Below, piece after piece: positions 1-7,041 of a DNA stretch of 13,393 nucleotides (positions are counted from its first letter, which is position 1; every line of letters starts with the position of its first letter). The stretch is from assembly GCA_019420085.1 (NCBI GenBank), contig JAHZHV010000129.1, positions 5,252 through 18,644 on the forward strand. The letters are read 5' to 3'. Source of the stretch: Christensenella sp. (lineage in GTDB: Bacteria; Bacillota; Clostridia; Christensenellales; Maliibacteriaceae). The translations under genes were made by a program, and so were the position numbers. A model generated the notes under the pieces. That model worked only from the letters and a program-made list of their open reading frames with translations. It was not told where the DNA came from and ran no database searches.

Positions 1-1
1 A

Positions 2-478
2 GTGGGGATCCTTGTACTGTGCGCATATGCGGCAATGAATCTTGCGGGGCGGGTAATTTCTGCGTTCTGGTATTCGCAGCCGCAAACACTGACAGGTATT
101 TTGTTTGGAACAAGTCCGATGCAATTCCCGTATCTGTTCGGGTGGCTGGTGAAACGGCACTGGTTTTGGATATGTGCTGCCATATCCGTCGTTTTGGCGC
201 TTCTTGGCAAAGTACGCTGGGCTGCAATATCGATTTTGGGTTTTGCAGCCGGTCTTTTGATGGGAACGCTGTTCGGTGAAAATCCGATGGGTGCAGCGCT
301 TGGCAAAAGCGATGGCGGTTGGCTGATCTGGGGGCTTGTCACGATGTTTGTCTTTCTCATGGGCGCGCTGATGGAACGCTTCCAGCCCAAGGACAGACGT
401 GCGATGGTGTTGTGGAGTGTGGGCGTGATGCTTGGCGTAATCTTACTGACGGCGATGGCGGTATGGAGCATACATTGA
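2..478 (+). CDS. Unrecognised multi-pass membrane protein, probably 5'-truncated by the window edge
   Basis: I do not recognise this protein. The visible 158 residues are very hydrophobic and show about five candidate membrane segments, near residues 3-24, 53-71, 73-92, 106-122 and 134-155, joined by short loops with some basic residues such as the ERFQPKDRR stretch. The frame is open to the left edge. A GTG at base 2 could in principle be the start, but no ribosome site can be seen because the window begins there, so the N-terminus is probably missing. The gene is read convergently towards the hydrogenase operon and ends just before the shared hairpin at 503-538. Nothing in it or around it indicates a function, and the opposite orientation argues that it is not part of the hydrogenase. 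That it is a real gene is supported by its consistent membrane-protein composition and the terminator placed just after its stop. Confidence 0.7.
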   Translation: MGILVLCAYAAMNLAGRVISAFWYSQPQTLTGILFGTSPMQFPYLFGWLVKRHWFWICAAISVVLALLGKVRWAAISILGFAAGLLMGTLFGENPMGAALGKSDGGWLIWGLVTMFVFLMGALMERFQPKDRRAMVLWSVGVMLGVILLTAMAVWSIH

Positions 479-502
479 GACAGTGGAATAAAAGTAAAAG
501 AC

Positions 503-538
503 GGGAGCCAACGACATTTGCCATTGGCTCCCATTTTT
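503..538. terminator. Probable bidirectional intrinsic terminator
   Basis: A perfect 9-bp stem (gggagccaa at 503-511 pairing with ttggctccc at 524-532) encloses a 12-base loop. On the plus strand it is followed by ATTTTTGATTT, a U-tract for the membrane-protein gene ending at 478. On the minus strand the hairpin is followed by GTCTTTTACTTTTATT, a weaker U-rich tail for the operon whose last gene ends at 548. It lies in the 69-base gap between two convergent genes, where a shared terminator is expected. Confidence 0.85.
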
Positions 539-547
539 GATTTGTCG

Positions 548-1117
548 TTATACGTATCGCCCTGCATAGCATTGCCGTGCAAGCGCGGTATAGTGCATGA
601 CAAACGCTGTTTTTGCCTGCGTGTAACCGTCCCGATTGTGCGTGTATTGTTTCCAGAGTTTTTTCTTCAATTGTTCATAGGCTTGCGCGATATCGGGGTG
701 ATCACGCAGGTAATCCCGAAAGTACAATTCATCATGGTCTGCGGCATAGCGAAGATGCAGATGATAAACTTCCCGTGCAAACCCCTGCGGCGTATATCCC
801 TGATTGAACGAAATACGATTGCCTTGTTCGTGCATGCAAAGCCAGCCGTGCTGCATGAGTATCGCTTTCGTTTCAGTGAGCGAAGCGCCCGGCCGCAATT
901 CTACAAGCAGATCCACGATCGGCTTTGCCCAGATCCCGTCGATGGCTGTGCTTCCGATATGGCTGATGCGATGAACCTCCTGCGCAGGCAAAATTGCGCG
1001 CAGTGCAGATGCCTGTTTTTCATACCAAAGCGCCCAACATGATTGATGCGGTGTTAAGATAATCGGGAACAACTGCCAGAGCTCTTCCAGTGAAAGATTG
1101 CAAAGCGACTGTGGCAT
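548..1117 (-). CDS. GrpB-family (UPF0157) nucleotidyltransferase-like protein
   Basis: This 189-residue protein has the GrpB-family signature ISHIGSTAIDGIWAKPIVDL at about residues 51-70: the GST turn of the nucleotidyltransferase fold followed by AKPIVD. Family members are about 170-190 residues and belong to the nucleotidyltransferase superfamily, but their biochemical role is not well established; some are fused to dephospho-CoA kinase. I chose the ATG at 1117 because AAAGGAG lies 9 bases upstream; an in-frame extension to 1168 would overlap the previous gene and lacks a better ribosome site. It starts 34 bases after the NuoC-like gene with no hairpin between them, so it is probably transcribed as the last gene of the hydrogenase operon. 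Its sequence suggests no link to hydrogenase function, so it may be a passenger. Confidence 0.88.
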   Translation of the reverse strand: MPQSLCNLSLEELWQLFPIILTPHQSCWALWYEKQASALRAILPAQEVHRISHIGSTAIDGIWAKPIVDLLVELRPGASLTETKAILMQHGWLCMHEQGNRISFNQGYTPQGFAREVYHLHLRYAADHDELYFRDYLRDHPDIAQAYEQLKKKLWKQYTHNRDGYTQAKTAFVMHYTALARQCYAGRYV

Positions 1118-1151
1118 ATCATCGCGCTCCTTTTCGGCATATGCGGATCCG

Positions 1152-1553
1152 TCAGTCTTGCTGCGCATCTTTTGCCGGATGCCGGCTTTGAATCAGCTCG
1201 TCCATTGGCTGGACCAGAATCTGTCCGCGGGCATCGAGCATGTCCTCCGGCAGAAACAGACGGCGGGATGTATCCAGCCCTTCAAAGGTGACGCCCATCA
1301 GCTCATATAATTCCAGTTCCGGCCATGCTGCAGCTTCGCTGTAGATATCTGCAATGCTGGGCAGCGTGTCAAAGCCTGTGACGGTATAGGATTCAATTGT
1401 GTCGCCCTGTGCATAGTCGTAGGAGATGACGGTTTGCCCGTCATGATCGACATATCCGTGAATCATCGTCAGCATAATGCCGCGGTCGCGCATATCGCGG
1501 GCAATCGGTATAATTTGATCCGGTGTGATGGCAATTTTTTCGTAGTTTTGCAT
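1152..1553 (-). CDS. mbhK: NuoC-like (30 kDa) hydrogenase subunit, MbhK/EchD-type, displaced
   Basis: This 133-residue soluble protein resembles the complex I 30 kDa (NuoC) family. The key match is TLPSIADIYSEAAAWPELEL at about residues 63-82, continuing YELMGVTFEG to residue 92 and then RRLFLPED (97-104), which mirrors the family pattern of W-x-E-R-E-x-Y-D-L-F-G-x-x-F-x-G followed by L-x-P-E-D. In group 4 hydrogenases this subunit supports the NiFe large subunit and is normally encoded next to it or fused to it. Here it is the last hydrogenase gene, 24 bases after hypE, with GAGGAC ahead of the ATG, and no large-subunit gene follows. The conserved E-R-E-x-Y-D-L-F reads E-L-E-L-Y-E-L-M, a somewhat diverged version. 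The family call is firm; the specific symbol is by analogy. Confidence 0.85.
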   Translation of the reverse strand: MQNYEKIAITPDQIIPIARDMRDRGIMLTMIHGYVDHDGQTVISYDYAQGDTIESYTVTGFDTLPSIADIYSEAAAWPELELYELMGVTFEGLDTSRRLFLPEDMLDARGQILVQPMDELIQSRHPAKDAQQD

Positions 1554-1577
1554 GGGAAAAGTCCTCGTTTCGTTTGT

Positions 1578-2582
1578 TTAGCAGATACGGGGCAGCTGTG
1601 CGCCCGCAAGCGGCATGAGAATGCGGCCTGCGCCAAGCGTCGTGCGCAGCACGACACGGCCGGGGTATTGTGCTGTGATGGTGCCGATGATGGCGGCATG
1701 TTCGCCATTGGGCAACGCGCGCAACCTCTCCAGCGCACATTCTGCCTCCTGTGGGCTGATTGCGGCGACCAGGCGTCCTTCGCAGGCGCAGTACAACGGA
1801 TCGATCCCGAGCATATCGCATGCGGCGGATACAGATTCGTGCACGGGAATGTCGCGCTCAAAAAGCTCCATACCCAAAGGCAATCCCTGTACAAACTCGC
1901 AAAGTACGCCGGCCAGTCCGCCGCGCGTCGGGTCACGCATGATGCGCAGTCCTTCAAAAGCCATCAGTGCCTGCGCCGCTTCGGTAAGCGGTGCGCAGTC
2001 GCTTGAAAGCGTTCCGTCAAGTCCAAGATCATGCCGCGCAAGCATGACCGCCATTGCATGCCGCCCAACGTCGCCGCTGACCAGTACCACATCGCCTGCC
2101 TGTATGCGTGCGGCGCAAAGATCATTGCGTACGCAAAAACCGATCCCCGATGTATTCAGATACAATCCGTCACCGTGTCCGCGCGGCACGACTTTTGTAT
2201 CTCCTGTGACGACGGATACATGGCAGGCACACGCTTCCTGTGCCGCTGATGCTGCTACGCGCTGCAGGACTGCAAGCGGCAGACCCTCTTCGATAATACA
2301 GGAAAAACTCAGATACTGCGGCAGGGCGCCGCTGACGAGAAGATCGTTGACCGTTCCGCAGATGGCCAGACGGCCAATATCTCCGCCGGGGAAAAAGAGC
2401 GGATCCACGACAAAACTGTCTGTTGTCATGGCAAGGCTTGATGCGCCCGGCACATGCGCCGCATCGCCCAGTGCGGTAAGCGGTGCGGTGTCAAAGGCAC
2501 GGACGAAGACGGATGCAATCAGCTCCGCTGTCTTTTGTCCGCCGCTGCCATAGTCAAGTGTGATGATATCATCCATGACCAA
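1578..2582 (-). CDS. hypE: HypE, carbamoyl dehydratase that forms the cyanide ligand
   Basis: HypE takes the carbamoyl group that HypF places on its C-terminal cysteine, dehydrates it with ATP to a thiocyanate, and passes cyanide to iron on the HypC-HypD complex. The protein (334 residues) has the AIRS/PurM-like layout: an N-terminal DYGSGGQ loop (10-16), AICGTVNDLLVSGA, the GDTKVV loop, and DPTRGGLAG in the C-terminal domain. It ends in PRIC, the required modified cysteine as the very last residue. The start is uncertain: TTG at 2582 has GAAGGAG 12 bases upstream, while ATG at 2576 gives a more usual codon but 18 bases of spacing; the difference is two residues. It follows hypD after 17 bases and precedes the NuoC-like gene by 24. 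Confidence 0.97.
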   Translation of the reverse strand: MVMDDIITLDYGSGGQKTAELIASVFVRAFDTAPLTALGDAAHVPGASSLAMTTDSFVVDPLFFPGGDIGRLAICGTVNDLLVSGALPQYLSFSCIIEEGLPLAVLQRVAASAAQEACACHVSVVTGDTKVVPRGHGDGLYLNTSGIGFCVRNDLCAARIQAGDVVLVSGDVGRHAMAVMLARHDLGLDGTLSSDCAPLTEAAQALMAFEGLRIMRDPTRGGLAGVLCEFVQGLPLGMELFERDIPVHESVSAACDMLGIDPLYCACEGRLVAAISPQEAECALERLRALPNGEHAAIIGTITAQYPGRVVLRTTLGAGRILMPLAGAQLPRIC

Positions 2583-2599
2583 AATATAACGCGTCTCCT

Positions 2600-3676
2600 T
2601 CAGGTAAAATTTTCATATTTCCATGCCGCTGCGCATGCGCCTTCGCTTGATACCATACATGGACCCATTGGGCTTGTGGGCGTGCAGGCCTGGCCGAAAA
2701 GCGGGCAATTGTGCGGTGCAATGCGCGCAGTAATGACGTCTGCACAGGCACAGGCGCTTGGCGGATCTGATGCAAGACGATCAAGCCCAAAGACGCGCCA
2801 GGCATCCAGTGCGGCGTAGGGTTCTGCAAGGGCAAAGCCACCGCCGGGGATGCAGCCGAGGCCGCGCCAGACATCATCGCAGGGCGTCAATGCCTGTGCG
2901 ATACAGCGCTGTGCGGCAGGATTCCCCGACGGACGGACTGCGCGCGTGTATTCGTTTTGCACCTGCACACTTTCATGTGCAATCTGGGTAAGCAGCATCG
3001 CGCAGGCGGCCAGAATATCGCCTGGTTCAAAGCCTGCGATGACGCCCGGGATACCCAATGCGGGCAGATAGGAAAAACCCTTTTCGCCGATGATTGTTGC
3101 AACATGACCGGGCAGAAGCAGCCCGTCGCACTGCGTATCCGGGCGCTGCAGCAGACGTGTCAGCGCCGGTTCCAGACGTTTTAGCAGCGATAAAACAAAA
3201 AAGTTGGAAAGATGTTTTTTATGTGCTTCCACTACGGCGGCAGCGGTGCCGGCCGCGGTTGTTTCAAAACCCACGCCCAGCAGGACGATACGGCGATCCG
3301 GATGTTCCTGCGCCAGCGTCACGGCATCTGCGGCGCTGAAGACGGTGCGCACATCGGCACCGCCTGCCCTGCAGGCAAGCAGCGTCCGGGAAGGGTTGCT
3401 GCCCGGTACGCGCAGCATGTCGCCATAGACGGCAAGCGTTACATTTTTTTCATGGGCAACCGCCATGGCGGCATCCAGCGCGCTTGCCGCGGTGACGCAG
3501 ACGGGACAACCAGGTCCGCTGACCAGCCGGACACCCGGCGGCAAAAGCGTGCGCAGGCCGCTTTTTGCAATGGCCATGGTATGTGTACCGCACACTTCCA
3601 TTAAAACCGCGTTGCGGACGCCGCAACGTGCAAGAATGTCTGCGGCATCCCACGCGTGCGAAAAATCAGCGTGCAT
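2600..3676 (-). CDS. hypD: HypD, Fe-S scaffold for Fe(CN)2CO assembly
   Basis: HypD with HypC is the scaffold on which the Fe(CN)2CO part of the NiFe site is built. At 358 residues it has normal length and all the expected motifs: MEVCGTHTMAI with C29, GPGCPVC with C57 and C60 (the thiol-redox pair), GDMLRVPGS, GFETTAAGTA, LLPGHVATIIG, GFEPGDIL, GLGCIPGGGFAL, and the C-terminal [4Fe-4S] ligands C324, C331, C340 and C348 in the context of PMGPCMVSSEGACAAAWKY. No key residue is missing. Its ATG lies inside the end of hypC (11-base overlap), implying translational coupling between the two partners. Confidence 0.98.
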   Translation of the reverse strand: MHADFSHAWDAADILARCGVRNAVLMEVCGTHTMAIAKSGLRTLLPPGVRLVSGPGCPVCVTAASALDAAMAVAHEKNVTLAVYGDMLRVPGSNPSRTLLACRAGGADVRTVFSAADAVTLAQEHPDRRIVLLGVGFETTAAGTAAAVVEAHKKHLSNFFVLSLLKRLEPALTRLLQRPDTQCDGLLLPGHVATIIGEKGFSYLPALGIPGVIAGFEPGDILAACAMLLTQIAHESVQVQNEYTRAVRPSGNPAAQRCIAQALTPCDDVWRGLGCIPGGGFALAEPYAALDAWRVFGLDRLASDPPSACACADVITARIAPHNCPLFGQACTPTSPMGPCMVSSEGACAAAWKYENFT

Positions 3677-3884
3677 GCAGCATCTCCTCTATGGCCTCAA
3701 GGTTTTCAAGCGCCATGCGCCGGTCGAGTTTCTCAATGGCAAAGCCCGCGTGACACAGGATATAATCCCCGACGGCGGGGGCGTTGATAAAGTCCAAACG
3801 CACACTGCGCGTGACGCCGCAGGACTCACACACAGCGGTTGCGCCGTCAATTGATACAATCCGAAGCGGTACTGCCAGACACAT
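3666..3884 (-). CDS. hypC: HypC, hydrogenase maturation chaperone
   Basis: This small chaperone (72 residues) carries the Fe(CN)2CO unit with HypD and delivers it to the hydrogenase large-subunit precursor. The mature start MCLAVPLRI gives the invariant second-position cysteine, which binds the iron fragment. The C-terminal half has GDYILCHAGFAIEKLD, the family hallmark. The ATG at 3884 is chosen over an upstream in-frame codon because AAAGGAGG lies just ahead of it and because Cys2 is essential. The gene overlaps the end of hypF by 38 bases and hypD by 11. A HypC is matched to a large subunit, so its presence implies a client hydrogenase in this genome. Confidence 0.97.
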   Translation of the reverse strand: MCLAVPLRIVSIDGATAVCESCGVTRSVRLDFINAPAVGDYILCHAGFAIEKLDRRMALENLEAIEEMLHAR

Positions 3885-6132
3885 GGGAAAGCCTCCTTTG
3901 CGCAATCATCATCTGTCCAAGACTTAAGCCTTCGTCCGAACAGGAGACGCGCCTGTGATGAAAGACGGCAAAGCCGTCGTCTGTAAGGCGCTGCCAAAGC
4001 AGCGCGACAAGGCGGAGATTTAAAAATACACCGCCGCTGAGCAGCACGCGCGAAAGTCCCGTCTGCTGTCGCATGCGGCGGCATGCAAGCAGTGCGCCGT
4101 CGGCAAGATAGCGGTGGAATCCCTCTGCAACATCGCATGGCTGTGCACCATGTGCAATGTCCTGTGCCGCCTGAAGGAACATGTCGTTTGTGTTGAGACA
4201 GAAGCGACCGTCAGGCGTGTCGTACAGCCGTGCATGATACCGGCGCGGCGCATGGCTTTGCGCGGCAAGCGCCTGCAGACGCATGGCAGCGCGTCCGGAA
4301 TACAGATTGGGTGCATTCAGTCCCGTCAGCGCGGCAATGCCGTCAAAAAGGCGGCCGACGCTTGTGGCAACCGGACAGTGAATGTTTGCCGCAAGCTGCG
4401 GTACAAATGCAGCGCCTGCACAAAAGAGCGCCGGTATATCTGCATTCGCCGCATATAATATGCCTGCTGCGGCACGCGCCGGTTCGCGTGCGGCAAGGTC
4501 GCCGCCGCATAATGGAAAAGGCGCGATGCTGCCGTGACGCTGAAAAGTGCAGAAATTACCGCTTAAAAACTCACCGCCCCAGATTGTGCCGTCATCGCCC
4601 AGCCCGGTACCGTCCCAGACGATGCCCAGCGCGTCTCCTTCCAAAAGATTATCCGCCATACAGGCAGCAAAGTGGGCGTGATGATGCTGTACGCGCAAAA
4701 GCGGAATATCATGCGTCTGTGAGAATTCCTGTGCCGCATGCGTAGACAGGTAATCCGGATGCAGGTCGCAGACACAGGCTTTGGGCTGTATATCCAACAA
4801 TGCGCATAAATGCGTGATATGTGCCTGAAAAAATGCAAGTGTTTCGATGTTGGTCAGATCCCCGATATGCGGCCCGCAAAAGGCCTGTTCGTTGCGCGAC
4901 AGACAAAAGGTCGCTTTCTGCTGTGCCCCAAATGCCAAAAGACTGTCAGGGGCGTCATGGACACACAGTGCTCCCGGTACATAGCCGCGAGAACGACGCA
5001 CGAAGTAGGGCGCGTTATGCAGGGTATAGGCAAGTGAATCATCACAGGCATAGGCAATGTCGCGATTATGCAGCAAAAAGCCGTCTGCAATGCCGGATAA
5101 AAGGCGCGTCGCTTCTGCATTGTCTTTGATCAAGGGTAACCCTGATGCGTTTGCACTGGTCATCACCAATGCGTCAAAAGGCGCGCCGTCAAATAAAAGG
5201 TGGTGTATCGGCGCATAGGGAAGCAGGATGCCAAGATCGCTGTTTTCACTGAGATCGGACCATGCATGGATGTTTTGTTTGGGGCAAAGGACAATTGGGC
5301 GGGCGGGACTTTGCAGCAGACGCGCCATGTCTTCATCTATGCGGCAGTAACGCCGTGCGCTTTTTAGATCCCGGCACATCAGTGCAAGCGGTTTGGCGGC
5401 GCGATGCTTGCGCTGGCGAAGCGTCTGTACAGCCTGAGGGGTTGGGATACATGCAAGATGAAAGCCGCCGATGCCTTTGACCGCGACGACGCCATTGCCG
5501 GACAAAATACGCTGCGTCTGCAAAATGGGATCGCCTTGCATTGGGCTGCCTGCCACATCCAGCAGCGTAAGCGCGGGTCCGCAGTCGTTGCAGCAGATCG
5601 GCTGCGCATGGTAACGGCGTGATGTAATGTCCGTAAATTCTTCACGGCAGTCATCGCACAGCGGAAAATCCGCCATAGTGGTTTGCGTCCTGTCATAAGG
5701 CAGCGCATGGATAATCGTAAAGCGCGGACCGCAGTCGGTACAGTTGATAAATGCACAGCGATAACGGCGGTTTGCCGGATCCAGCAACTCGTTTACACAG
5801 GCAGGACAGGTAGCCGTATCCGGTGCAATCTGTGTACGCACCGCCGAATCCGCAGTGCTCGGCAGAATCAAAAACGCATCTTCACCATCGACGACGGCAC
5901 AGGGTGATGCGTCAATGCGCTGCATACGCGCAAGCGGCGGTGCATCGGTGCAAAGGGAAGTTAAAAAGTGCGCAAGCGCCTGCGGTGCACCTTGGGCCTG
6001 GATCATAACGCCGCGCGATGTATTGCGAATGGTACCGCTGATATTGCACGCATGTGCCAGCCGGTCGACAAACGGGCGAAAGCCCACGCCCTGCACGGTT
6101 CCATGTACGCAAAGCGTCAGGCGGCGTATCAT
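3847..6132 (-). CDS. hypF: HypF, carbamoyltransferase for cyanide synthesis
   Basis: HypF uses carbamoyl phosphate and ATP to form carbamoyl-AMP and transfers the carbamoyl group to HypE. The 761 residues show the full domain order: an acylphosphatase domain with VHGTVQGVGFRPFV (9-22); two zinc-finger quartets C109-x2-C112-x18-C131-x2-C134 and C159-x2-C162-x18-C181-x2-C184; a YrdC/Sua5-like domain (about 200-380, with KPLALMCRD near 257); and a Kae1-like domain with VQHHHAHFAACM (491-502), WDGTGLGDDGTIWGGEF (516-532) and LSGGVFLN (698-705). The start at 6132 is supported by the acylphosphatase motif and by the ATGA overlap with mbhN; a longer in-frame extension upstream is only the shadow of mbhN. 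About 15 C-terminal residues run into hypC. Confidence 0.98.
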   Translation of the reverse strand: MIRRLTLCVHGTVQGVGFRPFVDRLAHACNISGTIRNTSRGVMIQAQGAPQALAHFLTSLCTDAPPLARMQRIDASPCAVVDGEDAFLILPSTADSAVRTQIAPDTATCPACVNELLDPANRRYRCAFINCTDCGPRFTIIHALPYDRTQTTMADFPLCDDCREEFTDITSRRYHAQPICCNDCGPALTLLDVAGSPMQGDPILQTQRILSGNGVVAVKGIGGFHLACIPTPQAVQTLRQRKHRAAKPLALMCRDLKSARRYCRIDEDMARLLQSPARPIVLCPKQNIHAWSDLSENSDLGILLPYAPIHHLLFDGAPFDALVMTSANASGLPLIKDNAEATRLLSGIADGFLLHNRDIAYACDDSLAYTLHNAPYFVRRSRGYVPGALCVHDAPDSLLAFGAQQKATFCLSRNEQAFCGPHIGDLTNIETLAFFQAHITHLCALLDIQPKACVCDLHPDYLSTHAAQEFSQTHDIPLLRVQHHHAHFAACMADNLLEGDALGIVWDGTGLGDDGTIWGGEFLSGNFCTFQRHGSIAPFPLCGGDLAAREPARAAAGILYAANADIPALFCAGAAFVPQLAANIHCPVATSVGRLFDGIAALTGLNAPNLYSGRAAMRLQALAAQSHAPRRYHARLYDTPDGRFCLNTNDMFLQAAQDIAHGAQPCDVAEGFHRYLADGALLACRRMRQQTGLSRVLLSGGVFLNLRLVALLWQRLTDDGFAVFHHRRVSCSDEGLSLGQMMIAQRRLSHVSGSTASDCIN

Positions 6133-6554
6133 TGCTCTGCGTCCTTTATGGGTGCCTGCGGCGGTTTGGGCGATGCGGCGGGACGCGGTGCGGGCGGTTC
6201 CTTGATAAAGGAACCGATTACGAGAAAGTCGGACGGTTCCGTGCCAACCATGTGATAATCGTCTGTGAAGGTAATGGCATTCTTGCTGCAGAAATCTGCG
6301 CACATGGCGCAAAACGTACAGGAAGAAAGATCCATCGTAAAGGTAATATGCTGACGCTTATCTTCATCCACTTCAACTTGCCGCGTAATTGCGCCGGGGG
6401 AGCAGACGCGCATGCAAAGGCCACAGTTTATGCAGCGGTCGGGATGGTAGACCGGTCTGCCGCGATACTGCGGCGCGGCAGGCCGTGCCTGTGGATATGT
6501 GGACGGTTTTTGAAAAAGAGACAGCAACGCCTCGCGCAGATAGGGAAAATTCAC
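6129..6554 (-). CDS. mbhN: NuoI-like 2x[4Fe-4S] electron-input subunit, MbhN-type
   Basis: This 141-residue iron-sulfur protein carries two classic four-cysteine motifs: C41-x2-C44-x2-C47-x3-C51 (CINCGLCMRVC) and C79-x2-C82-x2-C85-x3-C89 (CTFCAMCADFC). In Mbh/Ech hydrogenases the equivalent subunit accepts electrons from reduced ferredoxin and passes them to the small subunit. The N-terminal segment before the clusters is short and amphipathic, as in NuoI, and probably packs on the membrane arm. The C-terminus ends in a Pro/Ala-rich tail (about 118-141) of unknown role. The start codon is GTG at 6554, overlapping the mbhJ stop as GTGA, with AAAGGAGG upstream. Confidence 0.94.
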   Translation of the reverse strand: MNFPYLREALLSLFQKPSTYPQARPAAPQYRGRPVYHPDRCINCGLCMRVCSPGAITRQVEVDEDKRQHITFTMDLSSCTFCAMCADFCSKNAITFTDDYHMVGTEPSDFLVIGSFIKEPPAPRPAASPKPPQAPIKDAEQ

Positions 6555-7006
6555 TTTTGCGCGCCTCCTTTTCCGTTTTTTCGTTTTTGCGCCAGCAGTT
6601 CCGCTGCACGCGCAAAGCCTTCCAAAATTGCTTCGGGTTTAGGTGGACAGCCGGCGACGGAGATGTCGACATGCGTATAGCGATCCAACGGTCCTTCCAC
6701 GGCGTAACTGCCCTTAAAGACGTTGCAGCTTCTGGGACAGGAGCCAAGCGATAGTACGACACGCGGCTGCGGCACCTGCGCCAGTACCCGCACAAGACGG
6801 TCGCGTGTCTGCGCGGTGATAGGTCCAGATACTGCGACGATGTCAGCATGACGCGGCGATTCGGCAATGCGAAAGCCAAGGCGTTCGGCGTCGTAGCGTG
6901 GCGTCAGGATCGAGACAAGTTCAATATCACAGCCATTGCAGGAACCTGCGTTGACATGGAAAATCCATGCGGATTTGGCTGCGCTTTTTGCAAACAGATT
7001 CGCCAT
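6551..7006 (-). CDS. mbhJ: [NiFe] hydrogenase small subunit, NuoB-like (MbhJ/EchC-type)
   Basis: This is the NuoB/PSST-like small subunit holding the single proximal [4Fe-4S] cluster next to the NiFe site. Candidate ligands are C23 and C26 in NAGSCNGCDIE, C90 in LGSCPRSCNVFKG and C120 in VAGCPPKPEAI, which fits the four-cysteine spacing of group 4 small subunits. An extra cysteine, C94, lies four residues after C90 where related proteins usually have serine or glycine. At 151 residues the length is typical of Mbh/Ech-type subunits, and there is no signal peptide, agreeing with a cytoplasm-facing arm. The ATG at 7006 has GGAAGG about 12 bases upstream; the gene follows mbhM after 35 bases. Its obligate partner, the large subunit, is not beside it. 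Confidence 0.95.
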   Translation of the reverse strand: MANLFAKSAAKSAWIFHVNAGSCNGCDIELVSILTPRYDAERLGFRIAESPRHADIVAVSGPITAQTRDRLVRVLAQVPQPRVVLSLGSCPRSCNVFKGSYAVEGPLDRYTHVDISVAGCPPKPEAILEGFARAAELLAQKRKNGKGGAQK

Positions 7007-7041
7007 AACAGCATATATCCTTCCTTACATGCAAAGCGTGG

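Noticed and set aside
1615..2553. Long plus-strand open frame (312 codons) opposite hypE
   Set aside because: It is fully antisense to hypE, which has all family motifs; the translation is Ser/Pro/Arg-rich without recognisable motifs, as expected of an antisense frame in GC-rich DNA.
6054..6680. Plus-strand open frame (208 codons) opposite hypF, mbhN and mbhJ
   Set aside because: It crosses three well-supported minus-strand genes and encodes an Ala/Arg/Gly-rich low-quality translation.
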